Positions 15,708 through 24,081 of a stretch of DNA of 64,000 bases are shown in pieces (the stretch's first letter is position 1; every line of letters begins with the position of its first letter). The notes under the pieces are model-generated. The model had not been told where the DNA came from. It was given only the letters and a program-made list of their open reading frames with translations, and did no database searches. The position numbers were made by a program, and so were the translations under genes. The stretch covers positions 1,178,001 to 1,242,000 of the forward strand of contig NZ_SNUH01000001.1 in the NCBI RefSeq assembly GCF_012027355.1, in the 5' to 3' direction. The stretch is from Thermococcus sp. M36. GTDB lineage: Archaea; Methanobacteriota_B; Thermococci; Thermococcales; Thermococcaceae.

Positions 15708-16408
15708 CACAGGGCTTCCTCTTCCTTCGGGAGCTCGACCTTTGCCTTTGGAATCATGTAGTACAGCAGTCCCAGTGCGGTGAGGGCGGTTATAAATTCT
15801 ACCGCGTACATGACCGGCTCGCTTTTCGTGAGCTGGTAGTATGCCGCCAGCGAGTCGGTGACCGTGTGAATGCCTATCATCGCCAGAAGGCCCGTCTTTC
15901 CATAGCCTTCCCTGTAGGCGTACGCGAGGTATATTCCGGTTCCGACGTGGAAGAGGACGACGAAGTACCGCTCCAGCATCGAAAGGAGCGCCGTGCTTAA
16001 AGGTACGTCGAGCGGCTTCCCAGTGGCCAACGCCCCAGCGAGGGCCGCTCCGGCTATAACGAAGACCTCCGTTATTCCGAAACCCAGTCCCATGAACAGG
16101 CCGGTATTCAGGCTCTTCCCCTTCACCAGGAGGTACTTTGCCCCCTCCTGAACTATGCCAGCGATGAGCCCGAGCCATATCGAAACACCCATGACAAAGG
16201 CGGTTCCCCTGGCTATGACGTCGGCGTTGGACTTTATCCCCATTCCAAGAAGCGGGAGCTGCTGGACGGGGTTCTGGATAATCATTGCAATGAAAAACGC
16301 GGCTAAACCGAGAACGAACTCTCCCCACCTCTGCTTTTCAAAGCCTAGGAAGTAGAGCGTCGCCCACGCCAGCAGCCCGCCGAGTATGGGGAACGGAAGG
16401 AGGTACAT
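15704..16408 (-). CDS. YhfC/PrsW-type intramembrane protease-like protein
   Basis: A 234-residue membrane protein with about seven helices. Polar residues inside helices fit the putative glutamic intramembrane peptidase family: Glu and Lys in IVQEGAKYLL (about 90-99), Glu and His in LERYFVVLFHVGTG, and His and Asp in IGIHTVTDSLA. PrsW enzymes cut membrane regulators in bacteria. Start ATG 16408 with GGAGGAGTGAGC; GTG 16414 lies in the SD and overlaps the ybjQ stop. It may process a partner of the downstream PadR/SdpI genes, but this is inference. Confidence 0.65.
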   Translation of the reverse strand: MYLLPFPILGGLLAWATLYFLGFEKQRWGEFVLGLAAFFIAMIIQNPVQQLPLLGMGIKSNADVIARGTAFVMGVSIWLGLIAGIVQEGAKYLLVKGKSLNTGLFMGLGFGITEVFVIAGAALAGALATGKPLDVPLSTALLSMLERYFVVLFHVGTGIYLAYAYREGYGKTGLLAMIGIHTVTDSLAAYYQLTKSEPVMYAVEFITALTALGLLYYMIPKAKVELPKEEEALW

Positions 16409-16410
16409 GC

Positions 16411-16749
16411 TCACTCCTCCTCGATCCTCTCAACGACCACCGCCGTGCCGTAAGCGTATATCTCGGCCATGCCTGAGGCGACTGCAGATGTCATGAAGCG
16501 GACGCCTATGACCGCGTTTGCCCCCATGTCCTCGGCGTGGAGCTTCATCCTCCTCAGTGCCTCTTCCCTGGCCTCTGCCAGCATCTGTGTATACTCCTGA
16601 ACCTCTCCGCCCTTCAGGTTCTTGAAGAAGGCCATTATGTCCCTCCCGACATGGGTTGCCCTGACGATACCGCCCCTCGCAAGGCCTTTGACCTCAACCA
16701 CGCGATAGCCGGGGATTTTCTCGGTGGTCGTTATGAGTACATCACCCAT
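16411..16749 (-). CDS. YbjQ/UPF0145 family protein
   Basis: A 112-residue protein with the YbjQ fold: ITTTEKIPGYRVVEVKG, GRDIMAFFKNLKGGEVQEY, LAEAREEALRRM and GANAVIGVRF. Family members form pentamers and are annotated as heavy-metal-binding domains, but the function is uncertain. Start ATG 16749 fits GGGGTGAT; the in-frame GTG 16758 is part of that site. First gene of the operon leading into the protease, PadR, DUF1648 and SdpI genes. Confidence 0.85.
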   Translation of the reverse strand: MGDVLITTTEKIPGYRVVEVKGLARGGIVRATHVGRDIMAFFKNLKGGEVQEYTQMLAEAREEALRRMKLHAEDMGANAVIGVRFMTSAVASGMAEIYAYGTAVVVERIEEE

Positions 16750-16800
16750 ACCTATCACCCCGATGCATCGAACTTCGAGGTATTATTTGCTTTGGAATAT

Positions 16801-17508
16801 TTAAGGCTTTCCCCGGTTGAAGCCCCTGGCGCGGAGGTCAACAAAGAATATCACCGTGGCTGTGCTCAGGGTCAGGGAGAGGGGAGCCGATAGGAGCAGG
16901 CCGACTATAAGGCCAGGCACTCCAGTGTTCGTTACGATGAGCGTCAGCGGGACTGAGATGAATGCCCCTAGGGCGAGGTACTTGAGGGCGTAGTCGAGGT
17001 ATTCGCCGCCTTTCTTTGCGAGTCTGAGGCTCTCCACTAGGGCATCCATGAATCCGAGACCGTCGATTGAAATCAGAAACGGTGTTCCGTAGACTGCGTA
17101 GAGGAATATGATGAGCCCCAGAAAGGCCAGGAGGAACATAAACGGTGAGGCCAAGACGGTGAGGATTAGAAGCATCATGACCGCGTAGAGAATGGCGTTA
17201 AACTTGAGAAACTCGGGAAAGTCCCTCCCTGCGTTCTTGAGAAAGCTGCTCTCACGCATCAGAACCTCATCCCTTATGCTTCCAACGTAGCCTGCTTCGA
17301 GGTAGCTTCCAAGGAGGATGAGGAGCACCATGAAGGTTATGCCTTCGGGGGAAAAGGCAACACCTGAGGCTTTCGCTGGAAGGGAGACGAAGCTCCAGAG
17401 GGTGGGTACAGACTCCGGCAGAGGAAACTGGATCCCGAAGTGGGGACCTTCGACGTTTAAGGCTCCGATGACCTTCCCGTAGTCCATCAGGCTCATCACA
17501 ACAGGCAC
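16801..17508 (-). CDS. Multi-pass membrane protein of unknown function
   Basis: A 235-residue protein with five or six membrane helices and an amphipathic start. Blocks such as FLISIDGLGFMDALVESLRLAKKG between helices resemble DUF4013-type proteins, but I am not certain. A TATA (AAAAGTTTAAGG on this strand, about 17530-17541) puts transcription start close to GTG 17508, so the message may be leaderless; ATG 17496 is an alternative. It is divergent from dph2. Confidence 0.55.
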   Translation of the reverse strand: MPVVMSLMDYGKVIGALNVEGPHFGIQFPLPESVPTLWSFVSLPAKASGVAFSPEGITFMVLLILLGSYLEAGYVGSIRDEVLMRESSFLKNAGRDFPEFLKFNAILYAVMMLLILTVLASPFMFLLAFLGLIIFLYAVYGTPFLISIDGLGFMDALVESLRLAKKGGEYLDYALKYLALGAFISVPLTLIVTNTGVPGLIVGLLLSAPLSLTLSTATVIFFVDLRARGFNRGKP

Positions 17509-17683
17509 TGGCAGGAGCCATTTGGTCTCCTTAAACTTTTCCTATGCCTCTCCAAGCAGCTCAAGGAACTCCACCACGTTGTTCACCGTTTTATGTCTGG
17601 ATTCTCGGTTTTTAACTCTTTCTAATGGTATTTATGCCGATGGGCATTTAAAGGCTTTTCCGCTATGGACTGCGGTGAGTTCA

Positions 17684-18709
17684 ATGCACGAAGTTTCGAG
17701 TGGCGAGATACTGAAAACCCTTCGAGAGCTTAACGCTAAGCGGGTGCTCATCCAGACACCTGAGGGGCTGAAGAAGGAAGCCCAAGCCTTGGCCGATTTC
17801 CTTGAGGAGAACGGGATCGAGGTGATAATAAGCGGGGATATAAACTACGGTGCCTGCGATCCCGCCGACGCCGAGGCGAAGAGGCTCGGCTGCGACGCGC
17901 TGATACACCTTGGCCACAGCTACATGACGCTCCACCTTGAAGTTCCGACGATATTCGTGCCGGCCTTCGCCAGGGTGGACGTTGTTCCGGCCTTGGAGAA
18001 GAACCTGGGGGAAATCCGAAAGCTCGGGAAAAGGATTGCCCTCGTCACGACGGCCCAGCACATTCACCAGCTCGGCAGGGCAAAGGAGTTCTTGGAACTG
18101 TCCGGTTTTGAAGTGCTCATTGGTGAAGGTGACTCCCGCGTCAGCTGGCCCGGCCAGGTTCTCGGCTGCAATTTTAACTCCGCCAGAGTGAGTGCCGAGG
18201 GTATTCTCTTCATAGGGGCAGGATATTTTCACCCCCTTGGAGTGGCCATAGCCACCAAAAAACCTACCCTAGCGGTTAATCCATACTCCGGCGATGCGAT
18301 GTGGATGGACGAAGAGGCGGAGCGCCTAATAAGGAAGCGCTGGGCTCAGATAGCGAAGGCGATGGAGGCTCAAAAATTTGGCGTCATAACCAGCACCAAG
18401 AAGGGCCAGCTTCGCTTGGCTGAGGCGAGGAGGATAGTCAACCTCCTCCGCGAGCACGGGAAATACGCGAGGCTCATAGCGATGAACCACATCAGCTATC
18501 CTGCCCTTGAGGGCTTCGACTTCGACGCCTACGTCGTCGTCGCCTGCCCCAGGGTCCCCATAGACGACTACGAGAACTGGAGAAAGCCCGTACTGACACC
18601 GACTGAGGTTGAAATACTTCTGGGCCTGCGCGAGGACTATAGGTTCGATGAGATACTGGGGGTGGGAGGCAGCCTCTTGGAGCCCATAGGGATCAGCGTT
18701 AAAAGGTAG
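17684..18709 (+). CDS. dph2: Diphthamide synthase, radical enzyme Dph2
   Basis: A 341-residue homodimeric iron-sulfur enzyme that cuts SAM and transfers the 3-amino-3-carboxypropyl group to the His of elongation factor 2, the first step of diphthamide synthesis. The three cluster cysteines are present: Cys58 (YGACDPAD), Cys162 (LGCNFNSA) and Cys288 (VACPRVPIDD). ATG 17684 follows GCGGTGAG. A TATA (CATTTAAAGG, 17645-17654) is correctly placed, so the longer frame from 17522 is not used. Confidence 0.95.
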   Translation: MHEVSSGEILKTLRELNAKRVLIQTPEGLKKEAQALADFLEENGIEVIISGDINYGACDPADAEAKRLGCDALIHLGHSYMTLHLEVPTIFVPAFARVDVVPALEKNLGEIRKLGKRIALVTTAQHIHQLGRAKEFLELSGFEVLIGEGDSRVSWPGQVLGCNFNSARVSAEGILFIGAGYFHPLGVAIATKKPTLAVNPYSGDAMWMDEEAERLIRKRWAQIAKAMEAQKFGVITSTKKGQLRLAEARRIVNLLREHGKYARLIAMNHISYPALEGFDFDAYVVVACPRVPIDDYENWRKPVLTPTEVEILLGLREDYRFDEILGVGGSLLEPIGISVKR

Positions 18710-18713
18710 CGCG

Positions 18714-18971
18714 TCACCGCTCTTTGAGGGATCTGATGACAGTGAGGGCGTCTTCCGTTGTCCTCACCCTTATTCCGAGACCCTTCTCATCTGCTATGTC
18801 CTGCAGTATCTTCTTTGTTGGGAACTCCCCAAGGAAGACCGTCATGGTGCGGTATATCTCTTCGGGATCGTCGTTTTTTTCCAGCTCCCTCACGGCCTGT
18901 CCTATGCTCTCCAATATTATGCTCAGGAAGCCGTACTTCCGTTTTAGCACGGCCAGTATTTCTTCGGCCAT
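18714..18971 (-). CDS. Small hypothetical protein, paralogue of its upstream neighbour
   Basis: 85 residues, mostly helical. The second half, DDPEEIYRTMTVFLGEF, then KKILQDIADEKGLGIRV and TTEDALTVI, aligns with the neighbouring gene product (DDPRRFYSALEELFGEF, then KIFMYDLTRELNIPV and STDIEDLL). So the two are tandem duplicates. Size and shape recall small archaeal output domains such as NitrOD5, at low confidence. ATG 18971 with GGTGAGTG; last gene of the KaiC operon. Confidence 0.65.
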   Translation of the reverse strand: MAEEILAVLKRKYGFLSIILESIGQAVRELEKNDDPEEIYRTMTVFLGEFPTKKILQDIADEKGLGIRVRTTEDALTVIRSLKER

Positions 18972-18973
18972 AT

Positions 18974-19270
18974 TCACTCACCGAGGTACATCTCCAGCCC
19001 TTTTAGGAGGTCTTCAATGTCCGTTGATTTGACCGGGATGTTGAGTTCCCGGGTAAGGTCGTACATAAATATCTTGGCCGCGAACTCCCCGAAGAGCTCC
19101 TCAAGGGCGCTGTAGAACCTGCGGGGGTCGTCCCCGACCATCTCTATGTCAGTCCCGTATTTTGATTCGAGGTACGCGCTTATTGTGATCTCGAAGTGCC
19201 GGCCGAGCTTCCTGAGGAGCTCTCTCGCTGTGATGACCACCATGGATCGGCTGGCGTTGAACTCACTCAA
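18974..19270 (-). CDS. Small hypothetical protein coupled to tandem KaiC
   Basis: 98 residues. Start TTG 19270 is supported by GGAGG eight bases upstream and by overlap with the KaiC stop at 19263. The core shares the DDP..Y....GEF..K....D pattern with the next gene (see that entry). The N-terminal helix (VVITARELLRKLGRHFEITISAYLESKYG when read across two segments) may mediate contacts. Co-translation with a tandem KaiC ATPase suggests a binding partner or output module. Confidence 0.65.
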   Translation of the reverse strand: MSEFNASRSMVVITARELLRKLGRHFEITISAYLESKYGTDIEMVGDDPRRFYSALEELFGEFAAKIFMYDLTRELNIPVKSTDIEDLLKGLEMYLGE

Positions 19271-20612
19271 TGATGATCCCTCCGACCCCTATGTGGAACT
19301 CTCGGAGTGTCGGCTTGTGCTCCGAGTGCCTCGACTTCAGGACGAGGAGGTGCCTCTTCATGGAGTCCCCCGCCTTTGAGGGCAGGGAGTAGCCGAGGAT
19401 TATGATGCCGTCGACCAGTGTGCTGAAGCCCGTTGATACGAGGCCGTCCGGGCTCCTGGCTGTATACGTCACGATAAAGGTGATGTTCCTTTCTTTCGTC
19501 AGCAGCTGGAGGTACCTCAGGGCTTTCACAAAGTCCCTGTCGTCCATATGGCTCTGCATGGCTGAGAGGGAGTCTATAACAAGAACCTCCGCACCTTTTT
19601 CCTCAATGAGGGCCCTTATTGTGGCGTAATACTGGACGGGGGTCCTCGCCTCCGGTATGAGCGCCACAACGCTGATGTCCCTGTACAGGCCCAGCTTTTC
19701 TAGTGTTTCCCGTATGGCACCAAGGGATTCCTCAAAGGTCACGTAGAGCACCTTCTTCCCGCTCCTGGCTATGTTCGAGGCTATGGTCAGGGCCAGTATC
19801 GTCTTGCCGCTCCCTGTGGGGCCGGCTATCATGACTATGCTCCCCCGGTATAGGCCGCCTCCCAGAAGGTCGTCCAGCTGAGGCACCCCTGTTCCGAGCC
19901 TCTCCGAGGTGTTGAGGATCCTCTCCGTAAACTCCAGTTCCGGGACTGTCAGTACGTCAATCCCCTCGCGGGTTATTATGTACTCGTACGCGCTTTTTGT
20001 TATCTTGCGGCCCCTCATCTTTGGAATCGTTAGGTATCTCTTTATGACCTCCCCCCTTCTCTCCATTTCGAGGATTATCACGCCGTCCACGACGAATTCC
20101 TCAATGCCGAAGCCCACCCTCTTCTCCCCGTAAGGTATCTCCCCCACCAGTATTGCGAGGGCGTCCAAGGCGTTGACTATCCTGCCTATTATGGAGTGCA
20201 GAAACGACCTCAGCATCACCTGTCCGAACACCTGCCCGACGACGGTGATTGAGTCAAAGACCACTATGTCGGGCCCCCACTCGATGATGTCCCGTATGAG
20301 AAAGTCTATGAACTCTTTCATCTCCTCCTTGGGCATCGTCAGCATGTCATAGAACCTGAAGAGCCCTGCTTTTTCCATCTCCTCGAAGTCCACCCCGTTC
20401 TGGCGGGCGTTTTGATAGAAGTGGTTTTTGTTCTCGGCAAATGACACGTAAGCACCTTTAAGGCCCCGTTTCATATTATTGTACAGGATGTGTATTGCCA
20501 GGTGCGTCTTCCCTGTTCCGGGGTTTCCAGCTATCAGTATGCTCGTGCCCCTGGAGAATCCGCCGGACAGGGCCTTATCCAGGCTGGGAATGCCCGTGGG
20601 TATCAGCTCCAT
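19263..20612 (-). CDS. Tandem KaiC-domain ATPase
   Basis: 449 residues with two KaiC/RecA domains, as in cyanobacterial KaiC. Domain 1: PTGIPSLDKALSGGF, Walker A GNPGTGKT at 29-36, Walker B DIVVFD at 115-120. Domain 2: GVPQLDDLLGGG, Walker A GPTGSGKT at 264-271, and EVLVIDSLSAM. Start ATG 20612 with GGGGGGAG; the frame upstream to 20822 overlaps the divergent gene and is rejected. The circadian partners KaiA/KaiB are absent here. The two small downstream genes are the likely partners. A signalling role is inferred. Confidence 0.85.
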   Translation of the reverse strand: MELIPTGIPSLDKALSGGFSRGTSILIAGNPGTGKTHLAIHILYNNMKRGLKGAYVSFAENKNHFYQNARQNGVDFEEMEKAGLFRFYDMLTMPKEEMKEFIDFLIRDIIEWGPDIVVFDSITVVGQVFGQVMLRSFLHSIIGRIVNALDALAILVGEIPYGEKRVGFGIEEFVVDGVIILEMERRGEVIKRYLTIPKMRGRKITKSAYEYIITREGIDVLTVPELEFTERILNTSERLGTGVPQLDDLLGGGLYRGSIVMIAGPTGSGKTILALTIASNIARSGKKVLYVTFEESLGAIRETLEKLGLYRDISVVALIPEARTPVQYYATIRALIEEKGAEVLVIDSLSAMQSHMDDRDFVKALRYLQLLTKERNITFIVTYTARSPDGLVSTGFSTLVDGIIILGYSLPSKAGDSMKRHLLVLKSRHSEHKPTLREFHIGVGGIIIE

Positions 20613-20642
20613 GCTCTCCCCCCGGTTCCATTGTGGCACCAA

Positions 20643-20658
20643 AGATATAAATACATTT
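20643..20658. promoter_or_regulatory. Shared divergent TATA element
   Basis: GATATAAATACA at 20645-20656 reads as a TATA box on both strands. Plus strand: transcription start near 20675, just before GTG 20686. Minus strand (TGTATTTATATC): start near 20624, just before ATG 20612. Both genes lack any other TATA in the 73-base gap, so one core element appears to serve both. Confidence 0.55.
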
Positions 20659-20685
20659 CGTAAGATTTTGTTGGCGGGTGGGAAA

Positions 20686-21309
20686 GTGAAAAAGAAGCAT
20701 CTTGCGATGGTGCTTTCAAGACTTGAGGGGTTTAGAAACCCGAAACCTGAACTTGAACAGTACAGAACCCCTGGAAGTGTTGCGGCAGACCTGCTGTGGC
20801 TGGCCCTCTCTATGGGTGACATTGAGAATAAGGTCGTAGCGGACCTTGGAGCAGGTACGGGCGTGTTAACGGTCGGCGCCTGCCTGCTGGGGGCTGTAAA
20901 AGTCTATGCAGTGGAGAAGGACGCATCCGCCCTTGAGGTTCTGATGCACAACGTCCGGGCCCACAGCATTGAGGAGTGCGTTGAGGTAGTCCACTCCGAC
21001 GTCTCGGAGTTTTCCGGCAGGGTGGACACTGTCGTCATGAACCCGCCCTTTGGCAGCCAGAACCCACACGCGGACAGGCCTTTCCTAATTAAGGCATTTG
21101 AGGTCAGCGACGTCGTGTACTCCATCCACCTCGCCAAGCCTGCAGTGAGGCGCTTCATTGAGGCGTTTGTAGGGGATGCCGGTTTCTCGATAACCCACAG
21201 GGTAACCCTTCCCTTTGAGATTCCGGCCCAGTTCTTCTTTCACCGCAAGCGGCTGGAGAGGATCAGGGTGGACGTGTACCGGTTCCAGAGGATAGCGGGG
21301 CGAAAATAA
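20686..21309 (+). CDS. METTL5-like rRNA/DNA N6-adenine methyltransferase
   Basis: A 207-residue SAM methyltransferase: VADLGAGTGVLTVGA (motif I, 52-66), the N6-adenine type catalytic motif NPPFG at 119-123, and EQYRTPGSVAADLLW near residue 25, typical of the METTL5 family that modifies 18S/16S rRNA in helix 44 in eukaryotes and archaea. GTG 20686 follows GGGTGGG. The frame upstream of it runs through the divergent KaiC gene and is a shadow. Confidence 0.85.
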   Translation: MKKKHLAMVLSRLEGFRNPKPELEQYRTPGSVAADLLWLALSMGDIENKVVADLGAGTGVLTVGACLLGAVKVYAVEKDASALEVLMHNVRAHSIEECVEVVHSDVSEFSGRVDTVVMNPPFGSQNPHADRPFLIKAFEVSDVVYSIHLAKPAVRRFIEAFVGDAGFSITHRVTLPFEIPAQFFFHRKRLERIRVDVYRFQRIAGRK

Positions 21310-21355
21310 TATTAGGCAGCACAACCAATTATTTTTATGGGTTGGGGTGAGCCTC

Positions 21356-22336
21356 ATGGGTCAAATTAGGGAGCTGGTTCTCTCTTGGCGGGCTGAAGGT
21401 ATGGTTAAATCCTCATGGGATGACCAGGGTGCAGTCACCTCCCTTCTAGAGCTTCTGGACGAAGGGGACGCCGCAACACGTGTCCGTGCCCTCGTGGTGC
21501 TGGGGGAGCTACTCAAAAACTCCAGAGGGGCTGTCAGGTCGCAGGTCATGGAGGTCTCCGAGAGGCTGGTGGCCCTCCTGGGGGAGGGGGACAGGAGGGT
21601 GGCAGCAAAGGCCCTCGACGTCCTCACGGTGCTCCTGGACGGAGCCCATGTCAGTGAGCGGATGCTGCTGGCCATGGTGGACGTTGCTGAGTCCATGGCA
21701 AACAGCGGGGACACCTTCCTGTACCTCTCCGTCCTGGACCTCCTGAGGGAGGTTCGGCTGCCGGCGCTGAGTAAAAGAGGTGAGGCGCGTATACGGGCTC
21801 TACTGTCGTCGAAGAATCCCTACATAAAGATCATCGGGATCCGCCTGTCCATCGGCTATGGCATGCCCCCAGAGACGAGCGGGAACGTCCTCGCGGGCAT
21901 CCTCGAACTCATGGACAGCGGAAGGGTCATCCTTCTGGAGACTGCCCTGGATCTCCTTGAGGAAGCACTTGAGACGGGCCTCCCGGATGGTGCGATGCCC
22001 CACTTGGTGGGGTTTCTCGGAGCGCTGGGGGATCTGGGATCTGGGGGTCAGGATATATTCCTCCGTTCCAGAGCCCTAGACGTCCAGTCGAAGGTTGAAA
22101 GGATCCTCTTTGAGTACTATGACGGGCGCAGGGGGGATGCCGTTGAGGTCATTGAGGCCCTGATCCGGAGCCGCCGCGTGAAGGATGCCATCAACCTGGC
22201 CCTGATCCTCGGAGGCACACCGCTCCTCCTCCGGCTGTGGGAACTGGAGGGGGGGCCGGGAGATACTGCCGTCATAGATGTACTGGGCCCACCTGCGGGA
22301 GACCGACGAAAGGAATATATGTCCGCCGAACGATAA
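21356..22336 (+). CDS. HEAT-like helical repeat protein A
   Basis: 326 residues, made of alternating amphipathic helices (LLELLDEGDAATRVRALVVL, then LVALLGEGDRRVAAKALDVL) like HEAT/ARM repeats. Such solenoids are protein-binding scaffolds. It is a paralogue of the next gene: both open with RE-(L/M)-VLSWR and share GDRR, GQDIFLRSRA/GEDIFLRSKA and a C-terminal AINLAL/ARDLAI block. ATG 21356 fits GGGGTGA; GTG 21347 lies inside it. Function unknown; proximity to KaiC-like ATPases is suggestive only. Confidence 0.7.
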   Translation: MGQIRELVLSWRAEGMVKSSWDDQGAVTSLLELLDEGDAATRVRALVVLGELLKNSRGAVRSQVMEVSERLVALLGEGDRRVAAKALDVLTVLLDGAHVSERMLLAMVDVAESMANSGDTFLYLSVLDLLREVRLPALSKRGEARIRALLSSKNPYIKIIGIRLSIGYGMPPETSGNVLAGILELMDSGRVILLETALDLLEEALETGLPDGAMPHLVGFLGALGDLGSGGQDIFLRSRALDVQSKVERILFEYYDGRRGDAVEVIEALIRSRRVKDAINLALILGGTPLLLRLWELEGGPGDTAVIDVLGPPAGDRRKEYMSAER

Positions 22337-22343
22337 TTCCTAT

Positions 22344-24056
22344 GTGTCGCCGGAATTCCCCACCCCGTCCAGGGAAGAGATACGCGAAATGGTGCTGTCT
22401 TGGCGGATAAACGATGCCGTTAAAATGGCCCTAGCTGACGGTAGGGTTCTCCTTACTCTCCTTGAGCTCCTCAGAGAGGACGATGCCACGACAAAGACTA
22501 GGGTCATGATGGCTCTCTATGAGGTTCTTAAGAGCGCGGACGACACGACTAGGATGACGGTTCTTGAGCGGGGCTTCCCAGAGCTTCTGGCGGCCCTTGA
22601 GTCGGGTGATAGGAGACTGACCGTCAAGGCGCTCAGGGTTCTTTCAGCACTGACAAGAGGGCTTCCGCTGCGTGCAGACGAATTCATCATGCTTGTGGAC
22701 GTCATCGTGAGGCTTGGGAAGAACCCTGAGTTTGAGTTCGCTTCCATTGAAATGGCAGACCTCGTTGCCCATCTGACGGCTTCCCACCCTACACTGGCAG
22801 TCCGCTCGAAGGTCTCGTGGCTGGTCAGTCAAGAAAATCCCCGGCTGAAGGCCATGGGGCTGCGGCTCCTCCTGAACGTCTTTGCGTCCACGGGCGACTC
22901 GAAGGTCTTCGTTACCCTGCTGGAGGGAGCCTCCGAGGTGATCCCCACTGGGGACGGGCTCCTGCTGGACTTCGTCCTGGACGTCCTCTCGGAGGCCCTC
23001 AGGACGGGAGTTCCAGAGGGGGCCGTTGAAGCGCTCTCCGCGATCCTCCCCCGCCTCAAACAGGTCGCTGCCCGTGGGGAAGACATCTTCCTGCGTTCAA
23101 AGGCTAAGAGCATTATCGCTGAGGTCGAAAAGGTTCTGGGTGAGTACTACCGCTCTCATCAGGACGAAGCCAAGGCCCTCATAAACAGGCTCCTCGTCAT
23201 GGGTGAGTACGAACGGGCGAGGGACCTTGCCATCTCCATAGGGGATGACTTCCTTCTCAAGTGGCTTCTGGAAAGGATGAAAGGGCGCAGGGTTGACGAG
23301 TTCACCCCCCGCGTGGAGGTCGTGGCGGGCCGGAGGACGGGGCCAGGTGCGGTCGTGGACTTTTCTCCCCCTTCCCATCAGTCCGAGCCAGTCTCAAGGG
23401 CAGCGGATACAGAAGACAGTCCCGGAACGGTGGAGGTGGGATTCCCTCCCCTTGAGGAGGTTATTGAGAACGGGGACGTGGAGACCCTCTCCGCCATGAT
23501 GGTATCCAGGCCGGACACAGTCCCGGGACTGGCGTCCCTCCTGGGATCTTCCGATGCCGTGAAGAGGCTTAACACCCTGTGGGTGCTCTCAAGGCTAGTT
23601 CAAAAGCTCGGCAGGAAGGAGCTGAACTCCGTGGTTCCCCTCATTCCTCCCCTCCTTGAAATCCTGCGCTCGGGTAACCCCTGGGAGAGAGACAAGGCGG
23701 CCAGGACACTCGCAGTCCTCGCGTCAAAAGGCGGGAGGAGGGAGGTGGTGGAGAGAATACTCGAGACCCTCAGCGAGCGCCCGCTCCCGGCTCTGGAGTT
23801 CTTCAGCTACTACTTCCTCTACTCGTGGGACGGGGAAGCTGCCAGAGCCGTTCTGGACTTCCTACGTAAGGCCCTGGCCGTCCCGGAGCTCCAGTTTGCC
23901 GCGCTGATGGTTCTCGACGCCATCACGGCATGGGGCATGAGGCCGGAGGTTGACATCACTGTGTTTGAGCCGTTCCTCATGGAAGTTCTCAGTTCCGGGG
24001 ACGAGAGCTCCAGGAAGGTCGCCGCTAGGATAATGGAAAGGTTCAAAACCACGTGA
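22344..24056 (+). CDS. HEAT-like helical repeat protein B (longer paralogue)
   Basis: About 570 residues. The first 320 or so are homologous over their whole length to protein A. Then comes a Pro/Ser-rich linker (about 330-380) and a second HEAT-like domain of about 190 residues (GSSDAVKRLNTLWVLSRL and similar repeats). The start is uncertain: GTG 22344, eight bases after the stop of gene A, gives the shortest sensible protein but has no clear SD; ATG 22278 inside gene A is the alternative. Coupled translation is likely. Confidence 0.65.
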   Translation: MSPEFPTPSREEIREMVLSWRINDAVKMALADGRVLLTLLELLREDDATTKTRVMMALYEVLKSADDTTRMTVLERGFPELLAALESGDRRLTVKALRVLSALTRGLPLRADEFIMLVDVIVRLGKNPEFEFASIEMADLVAHLTASHPTLAVRSKVSWLVSQENPRLKAMGLRLLLNVFASTGDSKVFVTLLEGASEVIPTGDGLLLDFVLDVLSEALRTGVPEGAVEALSAILPRLKQVAARGEDIFLRSKAKSIIAEVEKVLGEYYRSHQDEAKALINRLLVMGEYERARDLAISIGDDFLLKWLLERMKGRRVDEFTPRVEVVAGRRTGPGAVVDFSPPSHQSEPVSRAADTEDSPGTVEVGFPPLEEVIENGDVETLSAMMVSRPDTVPGLASLLGSSDAVKRLNTLWVLSRLVQKLGRKELNSVVPLIPPLLEILRSGNPWERDKAARTLAVLASKGGRREVVERILETLSERPLPALEFFSYYFLYSWDGEAARAVLDFLRKALAVPELQFAALMVLDAITAWGMRPEVDITVFEPFLMEVLSSGDESSRKVAARIMERFKTT

Positions 24057-24081
24057 CAGGGAGTGCTTCGGGGGAGTGGGA

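Noticed and set aside
15708-16328. N-terminal extension of the PadR gene
   Set aside because: This part overlaps the YhfC-type gene in another frame and has low-complexity Arg/Gly composition. GTG 15707 gives a normal PadR length.
18974-20612. Cyanobacterial-type circadian clock
   Set aside because: Only a KaiC-like ATPase is present. The small neighbours do not resemble KaiA or KaiB.
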